Source: Cruorifilaria tuberocauda
Lineage: Eukaryota; Nematoda; Chromadorea; Rhabditida; Onchocercidae
Direction: 5' to 3'
Length of the DNA stretch: 64,000 bases
NCBI GenBank assembly: GCA_013365365.1
Contig: JABVXU010000158.1
Span: 1 to 64,000 of the forward strand
The notes beneath the pieces are model-generated. The model made no database searches. It was not told the DNA's origin and worked only from the letters and a program-made list of their open reading frames with translations. Position numbers and translations under genes: made by a program. This document shows positions 47,584 to 60,418 of this stretch, one piece after another. The stretch's first letter is position 1, and every line of letters begins with the position of its first letter.

Positions 47584-50500
47584 TCACCTGACAACGCATA
47601 GCCGATCAGCTCTTTCAAAATTGGCCCTTACCAATTCATAATATTGGCCATCAGATAGTACTACTGAACGCAGTTTCAAGCACTTCAGTCGAAGAGTATC
47701 AATAAATTTACTAAAGCAGAATAGTAATACTGATTCGAAATGCAGATATTAAAATTCAATTGAAATTGTGGGTAAATGAGTGAATTAAGGAATGGAAGTA
47801 CTGAGTAATGCTAAGTATCTCACCTCGATTTGTCGCTGAATCTTAAAGTTCCATCATCCCAACGAATTTCAAGACGACATAGTTTTGGACAGTTTTGTGC
47901 AATACTATCGATAAATTGATCAATATGAATTTTCGCAAGTACTTTTGAGCAACAGTCTTCCGCCGTTCCCATGACAAGCACTCTACGAAATTTCTTGATG
48001 TGTTTGAATTTCAAAACATGTTGCGAAATCTTCGAGGAAATACACTAATATAGTATTTTAATAAATTTTAAGTTGCAGTAAAAATCTTTGCCAAGTATCA
48101 GGTTGATCTGAGATAAAAAGCGAGCAATAAACTGGCGCGATTATGTTGAGTTAAAAAAGCTTACCTAATGTTTTTAAGCTTTGGGATCATATTTGTCCAA
48201 AAGTATTCCAATAATTTATGGTGTCCGCCTAAGTTTAAGCCCAGCAATTGGTTACCCATTCTGGATATGAAATCAGTTAACGATGCTTCATTCAGCGAAT
48301 CGCACGTGTCCAAGTTAAGATACTGTAAATTTACAATAGAATCTGAACCCAGCCAGGCTTCTAGAACCTGAAAATGAGCTGATAAATGTTTGGAAATATG
48401 TGCCCCTGATTTTGACCTATTTCCTCTTTTTATAGCAAGTATTACACAAAATGTTACTGTATAATCTCACTTGATCATTCATATTTTCCAGCCAGGACGC
48501 ATCAAGCCAAATGAGATGTTTTAATCGAGTTAAGGTACTAATTAATGCATCAGACGATAATTCAGTACCACAAATATTTAGCTCTTCAATGTGTGTTTTC
48601 TCCCATTCGACGGATTTTATGATTTCATTGTTGAGTGCTGAAGTTTATTTTTATTGATAAATTACGTATATAGTTGGCTTAGTTCCTATGCTTTAAAGTC
48701 AGGTCTTTCTTCCAATGATATCCCTATCACATGGTTTTACGATGTTACAAAGTTCTTTATGTGGGAACTTATTTTGCAGACTAATTTCTAAAGAAAAACA
48801 TTCTATTTCCATTACAAAAATCATATATTGCTGGAAAGCTCATACAAGTCGATAATATGCTCATGCTTATTAGCCACCTACGGTAAAATGCTTGAAAGCC
48901 AATAGGGAAGGCTATCTAGTGATATAAGTTAATTACTCAAGAGAAACTCACTTGCGTGAGCGAGAAGAAGACTTCGAAGTTTTTTGCAGCGTTGCAAAAC
49001 AAGTCGAAGACAAGATCCTGTAACTTTTACGCAGTAATTGACGCAGAGGCACTCCAAGTGGGCGCAGTTGGATGATATTGACTCAACATGTTCGTCTGTT
49101 ATGAAAGGTACCTAAACTCTTTATTTATTTGACATGAAAGCCTGAAGGTATCACAAAAAAAAATTCAAAAGGAAGCTTGAGGCTTACAGGCATTATAATA
49201 GTCATTTAACACTTCTTTCTTGAGGAGACAGCAGAAAAAATTTAAAGTTTATTTGAATAAAATTCTCTATATCTCTTAAACTACCACTTACTTAGTAATT
49301 GTGGAAATTTGAGCTGTTGAGATTGAAGAAAGACAACAGATTTGAAAGAATGAAGATTGAGATTTTTAAAATTAATAATGTATAATTAATATACTAACAC
49401 CCCAAAAGTTAACAACACGAAGATTCGGTATGTACTGTTTTAGTTTATGTACATTCACTGTCTCATAAACTTCCTCTTCTTCGTCTTCTATCTTTTCATA
49501 TGTTCCTGTAAACGCCGTAAAATTATCGGAATCCTGAATCGACTAGGATTGTTATAAGGAAGATTGATTAAGATATAAAAAGTTGCTAAAATCATTACTT
49601 CAACTATTTGACTTAATATGATCAAGAATTAAAATATCAATGATATCGTAATTAAATTTGTTGTTAAAATGAAATACGTTAATTACCAATGATTTGGAGC
49701 ACTTCCATAGAAGAAATGAAGGTGTAAATTTTCCTCAAAAATCCTTCCAGAAAAATATTACCACTCAAACATATTGTTAGAGAGCGTAGTCTACTCGGGA
49801 AACTTTGCAAATCTGAGAAGTCGTGCAGTTGCATTGCTGTTGAAAAATCTGTCAATTAAGTAAAGAACATGAACAATAACAAAACGAATCAATAGGAAAA
49901 ATACTTATGGATCTTAATTTGAATAGACATACTAATAACTTCTAAACAAGTAGATCAGATTAAACAGTGCTGAATTATGGGTAGCATTATGGTCTCAGAA
50001 ATTTCAAATAAGACAAAGACTTTACTACGTGTCATAGTAATCATTAAATTTTATCTTCTCAATTAGCGGAAAGATGACATGAGACGATACTATACATTTT
50101 CTTACCACTAAGTGTTGTTCTAAATGATCAGATGAATCTGGCGAATTCAATATTGACTGCATTTGGCTAAACTTTCCGAAATTTTGCTTCATTTCAATAC
50201 TTTAAAAGTACTGGATATTAAATAATTGAAAAGCAAAAAAGCTGGTGTCATACCTAATGTCATAGACCAAAGCTGAGGACATCGAGCAGCTAATTCATGA
50301 AGTATATTAGGTGTTATCAAATCGGTTGCTAGTTCAATCACTCGTAATTCTGTAAAACGCGATCCAATCAAATGCAGCAAATAATCTTGGTTGGTAACCT
50401 GAAAAATTCTGTTCGAACATAAAAATGTTGATTTAATGTTGAAATTCAAATGAATCGCTATTATGTAACTACTCTCACTATCACATGAGTTAAATTTTCA

Positions 50501-51447
50501 GTTATAATAAAAAAGGGACAGAACTCTAAGATAGCTCGCAATGAAACACTCAAAATATAGAGTCACACGAGTTCAAATTCCGTAAGAATCACATTTGGTT
50601 CTTAGAATATTCATTTGATATAACAAAATATTTTATTTTTTGGTTGGAAAGTTTTTGGTTTTTAACTTTTTTGGAAGCTGGGTTAATTTTACTACTGTTG
50701 TTGACTTTTTCTAGCATTAACCCAGCGGTCTTTTGTTTAGCAACCTTTTGCTGAAAGCACATGCAGAAACTCTGCCATAATTTTCTATGCAACTAAATAT
50801 AAGGTACGAACCTGCAAACCACCATATGACGGACGGAAAGAGATAAGATGCCATAACGATGGACTCTGAGCGATTTCTTTCCAGCGCTTACAAACTTGTC
50901 CAACGATAAGTACTTGATAAGGTGACAAATATGAAAATATTGCCTGGAGCATTTTATCCGGTAGATTGTCTACCGTCTGCAAAGAACAAGAGATGGCAAC
51001 TGAAAAAGAAAAGAAAAAAGAGTTTCATCTTTATGTAATGACGTTTGCAAATAAATAATAATTAATAACAAAAAAAGAAACAAATCTATCCTGTCCGATG
51101 AAAACAAGCATTTTTGTCTTCTATAGCACAGAATAATTTCCGGATGCTGCTAAAAAGAAGCAAAATAGTTGATAAGATGTGAAAGATTCCTCCAGCTTAA
51201 AGATTCCAGTGGGTTTCACGTGACGATGGTAACATTGTGTAATGGATTTCAAGTTCTCTTACAAATTGTTAATATGTGAAGTTTCGATTAAAAAAAATTA
51301 AACATTGATAAATGTGATACCACAGGAATGACTAACAACGATATTGCCTAATGTAACTGTCGGCAGTTCGTCTTCCTCCATTTTTTTGGTGAAGCTATTG
51401 ATTTGATGCTTTGTTAAGCGACGGGTCATATCGTAGAGGGCTGCCAT
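47584..51447 (-). CDS. F-box / leucine-rich-repeat protein (FBXL type)
   Basis: Exons, high to low: 51447-51337, 50976-50812, 50398-50254, 49836-49687, 49505-49401, 49095-48952, 48637-48471, 48367-48165, 47982-47824, 47710-47584, joining in frame to 491 residues. The F-box is at about 38-85: NLPDKMLQAIFSYLSPYQVL, then VCKRWKEIAQSPSLWHLI. Leucine-rich repeats fill the rest, including cysteine-containing types (NCAHLECLCVNYC, RCKKLRSLLLAH, LNICGTEL, LQYLNLDTCDSL). An acidic insert (KIEDEEEEVYE) interrupts the repeats at about residue 195. Family knowledge: the F-box binds SKP1 in an SCF ubiquitin ligase, and the LRR arc recruits substrate. The protein ends shortly after the last repeat (RLCVVR). 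The acceptors at 49505 and 47982 were chosen because they restore phase. The substrate is unknown. Confidence 0.88.
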
Positions 51448-52059
51448 TTTTCACTATTTCGATTTTAGTGATACCATAAAATTATGTACTGCATTTAATC
51501 AACTGATGACAAATTTGGACGGTACATTTTATACAAAAATATATGTTGGCGTAAGCCAGAACAATGGTATCGCGATACATACCACTGGATGAATTCGTCC
51601 TTATTCATTCACTAAATGTTCTGCTAAAAAATAAGGTGGCGAATGAAGTAAAGAGGTTCACTGAACAAGCATGAGGAACGAGTGGTGGCGGGATAACGTT
51701 CAAAGCCAATCATTTATGATGAGTTAGCTTGCGCCAAATACGCTTAATGAACTACTTTTTCAGTCTTCATCCCGACACAACAAAAGCAACCACTCAAAAT
51801 TATTTCATAAAAAAATTTATTTAGATTCAATTGATTTCAATGTTTTGTTTTTACCAGCAATGTTCCTCATAAGTGAGAAGAAATTATTAAGGGAGAAAAT
51901 AATAGGAGATGCATGAGAAGAGAACGCTTAACGCTACATCAAATGGATTTAGGTGAAGTGGATGATTCGGTTAATTAATGCATAACAAAGAAAGAATAAA
52001 GAAGTCTCAATGGGACTTACGATAGAATTTGTTGGCATGACGCGGCTATCATCGATAAT
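51448..52059. other. Region between the F-box gene and a small upstream gene
   Basis: 5' flank of the minus-strand F-box gene. No coding exon, repeat or RNA gene is supported. Confidence 0.35.
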
Positions 52060-53752
52060 TCAACAGTTCAATTGTATTGTAACTATTTTGAAAAAAGGGA
52101 TCTCAATGAATGAAAAAGTAAGAAGAGATGACTCATGCTGAATAAATGGTAGTAGCGTAATAGATGCTATCGCCACATAATAAATGTTGGGTGTAAGATG
52201 AAGCAGCAGTAGCAAAGTTGCTAGCACGAGAAGCAAAATAAGCTGGAAAACATCAGGCAGTTGGAAGCAACATTTGCTCGCAACCATTTGTAGTTCGTGC
52301 ACTTTTGCCTCATGTACCTCGATTGGCAAAACAGCTTTAAATTAAAAGTTTTTCTCATCCTCCTCCTTTTCCTGCACTTCCTCTTGCACTATCTCATATC
52401 ATATCATTAAACTTCTTGTGCCAAGCGTAATGCGAATCATATGCTAGCCATTCATCTTCCATGGGCTACTACTTCCTTATACCCTGAATATTATTTATAG
52501 TTTATCCATTATTATCAGAACACGACGTGAATAATCCAGATTGCATATGTATCAAACATGTTGCTTCAAGGGACTACACTACAAACATTTTATTCAAAAA
52601 TTAGTTTGGTTTCTTAATGAGGAAGCAGTTTAAGCGTGTTTATAAGTATATCTGTACAACGTTCATCAATTCTCAGTACTTTTAAAATCTTAGTTAAGCT
52701 CTTTAACTTATCCGTATAAGCTCACGATGAGAAGAAAGAAATGTTACTCTTCCAGCCGATTACAGCTTTTTTATTTACTTGACACCATTCACAGCAATCA
52801 CCCTCTCTACTGCAATTTGGGATTTCTGCTCATTCATAAATGCTCGTTTAAAAATGAACAAAAGAAAAAATATTTGCTTAGAAATTTCAATCAGTGATAA
52901 TCAGCGAAAGTTAAAACAATAATCAAATATGAAATTGATTAAATCGCTGAAAATTTTAATGAGAAGTTTTATTAGTATGCAAGAAAACAAGTTTTAGCAT
53001 TGTCTGCTTTCATAAAATTCGCTATTCCGGTTTTCGATAAATCGAACACTTTCCGTAAATAGATGTGATTGAAGAAAGTTGCAGGTAGATTTAATTGCAA
53101 ACATTTGAATATGAATAAAAACGAGAGTTATAAGCATCCAAGAAACATTCTGAAGTACTGGTCTAAGCTTTTTAACAATAAGGATTCACTAACTAATTAC
53201 GTCCTGAATAAGTAAGAGATCGTAATATCAAAACTGTCGCTATTTTAAACTTTTTCCTCAACTTAATTATTCTTTGAATAGAAAAGCAATCAGAAATTTT
53301 GCAAAAAATTTTTTTTTGGGCTTGATAAATATTTGACTTAATTATATACTTTCACTACAATTTTGCAAAACTCAAACTAGTTTAATTTAGTTTTCTTCCT
53401 ACGAACAAATATTTACTAAAATTTGTCAAAATTTTTCTTACGCTTCATCTTTTCATGGCTGCGCAACAATGACCTATAGTGTTCGTCATTTCAAACTTAT
53501 GTATTCTTGGAGTTTTTGAAATTTCTAAATAGCTTTTGCTTTTCGTTTAAAAGTCCTTCTAGGAAACAAACAATATAACAATTTCGGTTCATTTTGTAAA
53601 CGTCTACTTGTAAGCATAAATTGAAAACTTACAACTTGTGGAACCGCCATCACAGCAGTATTAGAAGCCACATTTCGTCGATTCATTGGAGAAGAACAAG
53701 TAAATGGAATATTATTGTATGGAACTGATCGAAGAGACTGAGTGCGGAAAAA
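52060..53752 (-). CDS. Candidate small membrane protein, two exons
   Basis: The first exon, 53752-53633, has an acceptor (AAAGTTTAACAG) and a perfect GTAAGT donor, is open throughout, and contains an ATG at 53686 (MNRRNVASNTAVMAVPQV). The second exon, 52317-52060, continues in phase with VHEAKVHELQMVASKCCFQL, followed by two hydrophobic segments (LILLLVLATLLLLLHL; IYYVAIASITLLPF) and a stop. The product from that ATG is 103 residues. Hydrophobicity suggests a hairpin membrane protein; the family is unknown. The second acceptor (AATCGAG) is weak, and the first exon could instead be internal to a longer gene. It is oriented like the F-box gene and lies about 0.6 kb upstream of it. Confidence 0.42.
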
Positions 53753-55980
53753 CTGTTAAACTTTCTGCTTAGCAACAATCATTTAATCCGGCAATTGAAT
53801 TGTTGAATTCCAAAGGTATGAGCCATCTTTAGTGAAATCTTTAATATAAAAATTGAATTGGAATTCTGCAAGTTGCAGATGAAAGAAACGCCATGAAATT
53901 GAGAATATGGTCGGGAGTGGGACGATATGAGAAAGCTAGAAACACACGATGTTAGCTGACTGGGCAGTTCGTTCGAGAGGAGTGGAAAACGGAGGGGGAG
54001 AGGGGAATAAGGAAGAATACTGTTTACTGGAAGGTAGAATCGAGGAATACTGAAACTGATCCATGGTGTTCGCTATATGTTTCTAATAAAGGGACCGCAG
54101 AACTGCAGAGCTCTGCAGATCCAAATATTTGTAAACCGTAGTCTCGATTAGTAGAAGTTCACAAGTGAAGTGATGAGGTTTCAATTCGTATAGAGTTTTT
54201 TCGTTTTTTTAAATGCTTTTGAGCTGATACACTATCTACTGTGTAATATCCTTCCTTCGATACTGAGTTTACACACACAAAGATATATCTTATTACTCGA
54301 GGACAGTTCAAAATAAATTGAAAAGTGAGAAAGGGAATTTCTTGGAAAAAGCAAAGTTACATAGCTATGATCGTACAGCTACGTCGAAGCATTCTGCCAC
54401 CAATCGAATCGATCTAATAATGCTCCAAATCTCCTGTTTATTTTTTTAACTCAATTTAACTCAATTTTTTAAAAAGATGTTCTCGTCTTTGCAGATTGGA
54501 AAGTCCTAACAAGGTGTATACCAACTATGCGATCAGATTGCTTAATTTTGCAATGTTGAAGCGGATAATCGGTTCGTTTTAACAAATACTAGCCATCAAA
54601 AGTAATTTTAAATATATTTGAGAATATCTAACTTACTCGTTGAAGATGCAAGACTTAGCAACAGGAAACGTTAGCCTACCAATATACTATAAATATAATC
54701 ATTTGCTCCAACCAGCAGTTAGTTTAGTTTAATTTATTAGTTTATTTTGTGGCAAAACAAAGAAGAGCCGACGTCTAATACTTATTCATTTCTGATCAGC
54801 TAGTGTAATACTTCGACTAGTAAAAAGATTATTGCCCGATCGAACATTGAATTCGCTAGAAAAAAAATTCGTAAAAAATCTGATAACAGGTCACGTATAT
54901 GACTGGGAATGTATGGACGCACTCTTATCTGTGAAATTTAAGATGTACATTACATACGTCTCTATTTGGAAATGATTACAATCAAGTATCGTAAAAGAAT
55001 AACGGGAATATTTCTAAACATTACATTAGAGTGTCCTACTAAAACGTTAAAAGCTTAATGAAGAAATAAAATGAACAGAAACGATGTGACAACCCATACT
55101 GATTGATAATTCTCTAACGTTGGCGGTGATGAGTGCCGCTAGTTTTGACGGTGATGATACTACGATTTATAATGACCAAAAGTTATCCGCCGTTTAGCTT
55201 TTATAATTATCAGTGTTTTGATCGGTAGATGACATAAGAGGAATTAAATGACCGAATAATTAGCTATTTTATTAAATGTTCACTAGGACAACAGAAAAAC
55301 TTGGAATAATTAGGATGGTTTTCAACGAGATTCGAAGTCGATCATCAAAACTTGCGGGCGCTCTCGTCATACTTAGCGCCCAATTAATTCGTCCAATTGC
55401 TTTCATCTTTGCATAAATTCGCTTTTTTTTCTTCCATGAAAATGTTTTTCTTGCACCGCGTACAACTCTTCATTTTGCTTCAAGCCCTATAGTTCACTAA
55501 TGTTCCAAGCAGGAATATTTTCATTGATTACCATGTATTCGCACAGAATAACTACTTTTCCTCTCATTTTTATCTGTAAAACACATTACAGATTATTATA
55601 ATCTATAATAAAATAATGTTTGCAAAGGTGCCTCATTCAAAATATACTCAATAAAAAAGAAAATTTGAACTAAAAGTTTAAAAAGTCAAAACTGTGATTT
55701 GATTACAAATTGCAATATTGTCTGTCGATATATATATATATATATATATGAAATCCAAAACCAAAGCTGATTGCTTCTCTAATCACATTTTCTCATCAAA
55801 AAAGCTGGTAATAAGTAAGAAATCGAATAATATTACATGGAAATGTATAACCGCAGCGTATTTTACCGTGGAAAAGTATAATCAGTGTTTCAAATATAAT
55901 TAATCTCCAGATTTATTTCATCAGAATTTACAGTCGTTTTCTGAGTTGATATTAATTTCATTTGTACTACGAAGAATGAT
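53753..55980. other. Gene-poor region
   Basis: AT-rich, with one TA microsatellite (55728-55749) and one short GC-richer patch near 53930-54010. No supported gene. Confidence 0.35.
55728..55749. repeat. (AT)n microsatellite
   Basis: Alternating A and T over 22 bases. Confidence 0.95.
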
Positions 55981-56598
55981 TCAACTGTCGCCCTGCCAAA
56001 ACTGATTTGAAAAATAAAAAAGATATTAATAATACACTAATATGTTGAAGGGTAGAAAAACCTAAAATACGTCTCAATCCGAATTGATCAGTCCCATCGA
56101 CAGCTGGAGATACTTAAATTTAGCAATGATACTCTAAAATGTCATTAACATTCTATGAAAAGTTGAAAAAGATTTAATGAAAAAGCTTTAACTGGAGTGA
56201 TTTGATGAAAAATTCCTAAATTGCGACTTTATCTGTAATTTTACCGCTTTACTTTTTTAAAAAATATACAGAAATGAAAAATATTGTGCAAAAAAAGAAA
56301 ATATTTACTTGCCGATCAACCATTTGATTTGTCAATTCGAACATTGTTTCGGTTTAATTAATTTAATCTTACATAAGCCATTTAAATTAATAAAGTGTTA
56401 GCTCCTCGTTTCACGAACAGGTAGTTGACAAAGCTGTAAAAGCAAAAACGGTTGAGGACCATTGACACTTACACCTAATCGTCTCGTCAACAAATAGTAA
56501 TAGGATTCGCTGAGGTCAAACGTCATCATTTCATAACAAACTTGAATGCATATATTGTACACTTTATCTTCATATTCATAAAATGTGCGCTTTGCCAT
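55981..56598 (-). CDS. Orphan minus-strand exon(s) of unknown family
   Basis: The block 56598-56473 starts with ATG, reads 42 codons (MAKRTFYEYEDKVYNICIQV, ending YYYLLTRRLG) and stops at an exact GTAAGT donor. A phase-0 acceptor (TTTTCAAATCAG) at 56002 would add FWQGDS and a stop at 55981, making a 48-residue product; another acceptor near 56134 is also possible. The codon content and consensus donor make the first block a good exon, but the rest of the gene is not established. I recognise no domain. Confidence 0.35.
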
Positions 56599-57802
56599 CA
56601 GAAGAAAAGGCAATGGAAACAAACGTCATAGACTGAGAGATCTGAGATAAGTGAAAGCAAATGTTGCTAAGTGAAAAAGCTCTGGGCTTCAAAGGATTAT
56701 AATCAATGAATATTCGAAAATCGAAGTGTGTATTGTCGAGGCAATTTCGCACAGGTCAAGTTGAGAGAAGGAAAAAAAATCACTACATACATTTCTTCCT
56801 CAACTTTGACGATTTTCTTCTTGCGAGTTCTCTACTGCAATATGTCTTCTTTGTCATTAATGCGGATGGAAAGAAAATTTATATATTTCTTAAAATCAAA
56901 TGATGCACCTACGAATGCGATCAGTCTACAGATCATTATAAGACACAATTTCATCCAGCTAAATGATTTTATAATTTTAATTTACTGAAATTATAAATGG
57001 TTTCTTGATGCTTCTCATATTGTTCATAGAACACTGATAATTTATTAGATGAGCTATCGATCGCCAATTCCTCTCTTGGCAGCAAACACTTCCAACTATC
57101 AAATAGTAGTTTCGCATACACTATTTGAAGAAATGAGATTTAAATCGAGGAATTCTCAAATCAGATAAAATCTTGCGTCTTTTATATTAGAAAAGAAACA
57201 AAGCATTAAGCGCAATCATACTATAGAATTATTTGGCTGCTTGGCTTCATAAATTAATATAAAAGTTGTTATGAATTAATCTAAAAATAGTTGAAAACAT
57301 AAGAAAATTTGCCTGTTCTTTGAAATTGAGTAAGAGGAAATACCGAGAGGAAGTAGCTTTGCAATGGATTCTCAAGTTGACGCATAGCACTAAAGTTCGA
57401 ATAGTTCCTATTGGAAGTAATCTCAACATTGAAGTGCAAAAAATGATCGTCATATGCCATTTTTCAGTCTCTGAGGTCGTGACAGTTGCACTTTCATTTG
57501 AACAAAAAAACTCGAAGATATCTTTTCAGTCAATATTTGAAAAGCTTCATAGATCTACAGAAAAATTCTTCGCCGTTTGGAGTTCTATGTTTGAACTACC
57601 CTTAAAAAACTAACCAATTTTAACTTCGTTGCTAAAAAATATAGGGACAAATGGAACAAATGGAATAGTAGGCGAAGTAAGCTAGCAATTTCGGTAGCAA
57701 TTTTTTCACTTAAAATAATTCATGCATTTCGAATTCAACCTGAAAAGTTCCAAAAACGTTTTAAAATTAAATTTTACTTTTCTTGATTGCTGGCTTCGAT
57801 TT
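56599..57802. other. Region without a supported gene
   Basis: An open plus-strand stretch at 57320-57613 (97 codons) is somewhat rich in coding-like codons but has no ATG start, splice context or motif. Nothing else was seen. Confidence 0.3.
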
Positions 57803-58751
57803 CTAATTCCTAATTGCTTTCCAGGAATCCCATTTTGTTTCTTCACTTTGATATAGGGATGACGCCGATAGAAATGTTCCAGAGTCTAAAATCCTATATT
57901 CACCGCAGAAACTTCGAGCAAGCAAAACATTAAAATTAATAATGTTCAATGTTAACTTCACATTACCGATTTTAATTTCTTTGATTTTTGTCACCACTGC
58001 TACTTCTATCAGGATATATAATGGACATATATTATCTCTTCCGCATTTTTTGTCAGTATTTATCTTTTCAGGATGAAAATAGATTGATTATTAAAATCAT
58101 CATCTCCAGTCGGTTCATTTCCTATCACGTGAATAGTATAAATTATTGCAGCTTCATCTTATTTTGCTTCACACTGAGTGGTGAGCTCAATATTCGTCTG
58201 ATCATTTTTTCATTCACTACAGAAAATCATATGATGCAAGGATTAGTTTTAATGAAACCATAAACATATCTTGAACAATGGCAAGCAAATTTACAGCTAA
58301 TTAAAATTGATGGCTTATAACAAATTGAATTTTAAAAGATTTCCTACTGCAAGTCTAATTATGGAAAAATGATATATGAAACTATTTTATCAAGTAATTT
58401 AGTTGACAAATCAGAAATGAAGAAAAATGAACTGCCGCTGCGTATTTCCCTTCGCAGTAAACAAAGAGCTAGTCATTAGTGCCATAAAATTAATCATCTT
58501 CCTTTTGTCTAACACAAGCAATTAAACAACTGGTATGAAACTATTACCAGTATTATTCTTAATGAATAATGCCATATGATCGCTAATTTAATCAATTTCA
58601 GTGCGATGTAAAGTACCTGATGAGAAAACTCTCAGCCCTATCCACTTCACTTTGTTGACGGAACTATGCTCGTAAAAAAAGGCACGCAGTTCACGGAGAC
58701 TTAAGAAAGACACATAATGTGCTTCAGTAATTTTTGTTTTACTCTCTAAGC
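57803..58751 (-). CDS. 3' exons of an unidentified minus-strand gene
   Basis: Exon 58751-58617 lies between a strong TTAATTTCAG acceptor and a GTACTT donor and reads 44 codons (ESKTKITEAHYVSFLSLREL, then RAFFYEHSSVNKVKWIGLRV). Exon 57885-57803 opens after GGATTTTAG in the matching phase and reads DSGTFLSASSLYQSEETKWD to a TAG stop. The junction codon is consistent. Upstream exons and a start were not found. The family is unknown; the tail is soluble and mixed-charge. Confidence 0.45.
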
Positions 58752-60093
58752 CTGAAATTAAAATGGAATGTTAAAAGTTGAACAGAGTACTGCCGGTCTT
58801 TTCTTCTTCGTCACAGTATTTGAAATTTTGGAAAATTAAATCATCACCCCTTAGCAACATCCCTTACATCCTAAAGTATGTTCAAGTGAATTTTTACTGA
58901 TTGAAGTTTTTTCATACCGAATTTTAATAACCGATATTTGATAAAATCGAATTGGAAAGAAAGTAATATGAATGAATGCAATGTTCTTTCTGAATATACT
59001 TTAAAATGAATACTTTCATTACATTAAAGAACTGAACTATTTTCATTCATTAAAGGCCGTTTCGATTTGTTCTTTGTAGTATTTAAGAGTGCAGGAATCA
59101 GGAATTGTGGCGGGCTATTAACAATTATCACCAGGTCTACATGGATGTAAAATCTCTACATCTTTTTCATATGTTCACTTGATAAAAATGACTGAACTCT
59201 TACCGGAAAAATGAGTGCAAAGAAAGGGCATGATAAAAATTGGATTTTCCTCAAATTAATTTAAAAAACATGGGGAGGAGGGGAAGTGGATAAATGCACG
59301 GAACAGATAAGATAGGCAGAAGGGACAATTTGTGACATGTACCCGTGGAGTTGCTGGAAAATGGATTAAGAACGGGTCTGTTACCACGGACGAATATTGG
59401 TGGAATAACATTATTTCTTGAAAATGCGATCACAATGATACGGCCAAACGTCATTGTGAATGCCTTTTTATCTGTGTGGAAATCTTAACTACTATTACTG
59501 CTGTAATGATGATGATGATGATGATGATGATTGATGATGATGGATGATGATGATGATGATTGATAAAAATGGTAACTGATGATGATGATGTTGATAATGA
59601 TAATGATAGTGAGATGGTAATGATGACGGTGGTAGTGAGAGCGATGATGCTGGTGCTATCAGCGACCAGGACGACGATCGCGATGGTGATGATGAGATGC
59701 GATCGCCCTCTCTCTACGACGATGTTCCCTCGCGGGCTGATCGCTGCTATCCGATCTATCCCATTTTGCTGCTGCTCCTCTAATAGACGAATGAATCTAT
59801 TTTTAACATTGATGTTTATCACTGTCTCATCTTTGCTCAGTTTCTATGCTTTTCCCTAATGCATGTTTACCATTTTTCTGTATATTCATTCCGATCATTA
59901 TAGATTGTATTGCTGCCAGTTAGATCCATTATTGGAATTGTTATCATAGTCATAGGGATCATTCCTGCCACACTGATATGATCAGTTCTCCTTGATCCAT
60001 TGCCCTGTTTTCCCATCTCCTCTTTTTTGCGAAGTGTGATTGACTATGTTGTCTTGAAATTTGGAATGATGAACAGGATGATTTGGGTTATAG
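58752..60093. other. Region with microsatellite and no supported gene
   Basis: Contains the trinucleotide repeat at 59506-59605. An ATG at about 59791 starts a short hydrophobic, signal-peptide-like frame (MNLFLTLMFITVSSLLS) in front of the exon pair at 60094, but I could not splice the two in phase. Confidence 0.3.
59506..59605. repeat. Imperfect (ATG/GAT)n microsatellite
   Basis: Nearly uninterrupted ATG/GAT trinucleotides at 59506-59562, then diverged copies to about 59605. It causes long artificial histidine/isoleucine or aspartate/methionine frames on the two strands. Confidence 0.9.
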
Positions 60094-60368
60094 CATGGTG
60101 AGTTATTGGCGCGTTCTAGGAGAATTGAAGAAGGATCAAAAATCAGTCAATCAAATGGAGGAAAGCAAGGTAGGAAGATGGATAGCAAAAACAGTCCTGG
60201 ATACTGGTACTGCTGGTATCTTGAAAACACTGCTATTTCCTCTCCTTTCTGGAACACTTGCAAACGGGAAGTAATATTATTAGCGTTCAGTAATCAGATG
60301 ATTTGTTTCGTAATTTGCAGACATCAGATGTGTACCAGCACCCGGTGGCACAATTGGATTTATGCTAA
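60094..60368 (+). CDS. Candidate 3' exon pair of a short gene upstream of the Trunk-like gene
   Basis: Exon 60094-60270 opens after GGGTTATAG and reads 59 codons, including NSPGYWYCWYLENTAISSPF and WNTCKRE, to a GTAATA donor. Exon 60321-60368 follows in phase 0 after TAATTTGCAG (TSDVYQHPVAQLDLC, stop). Cysteines and tryptophans suggest a secreted or peptide-like product, but I recognise no family. All three frames are open across part of this GC-richer patch, so the frame is not certain, and the second exon may instead be 5' UTR of the next gene, whose ATG is only 50 bases away. Confidence 0.3.
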
Positions 60369-60418
60369 GCGACCACGATAGAGGTGAAGAAGCGCTCGTG
60401 TGAAACAATCATCGCGTA

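Noticed and set aside
56706..56988. Two overlapping plus-strand frames of 65 and 86 codons
   Set aside because: Mutually overlapping, no splice or start context, composition typical of chance frames here.
59451..59822. Long minus-strand frame rich in histidine and isoleucine, and its plus-strand mirror rich in aspartate
   Set aside because: Both are read through the ATG/GAT microsatellite and lack splice context.
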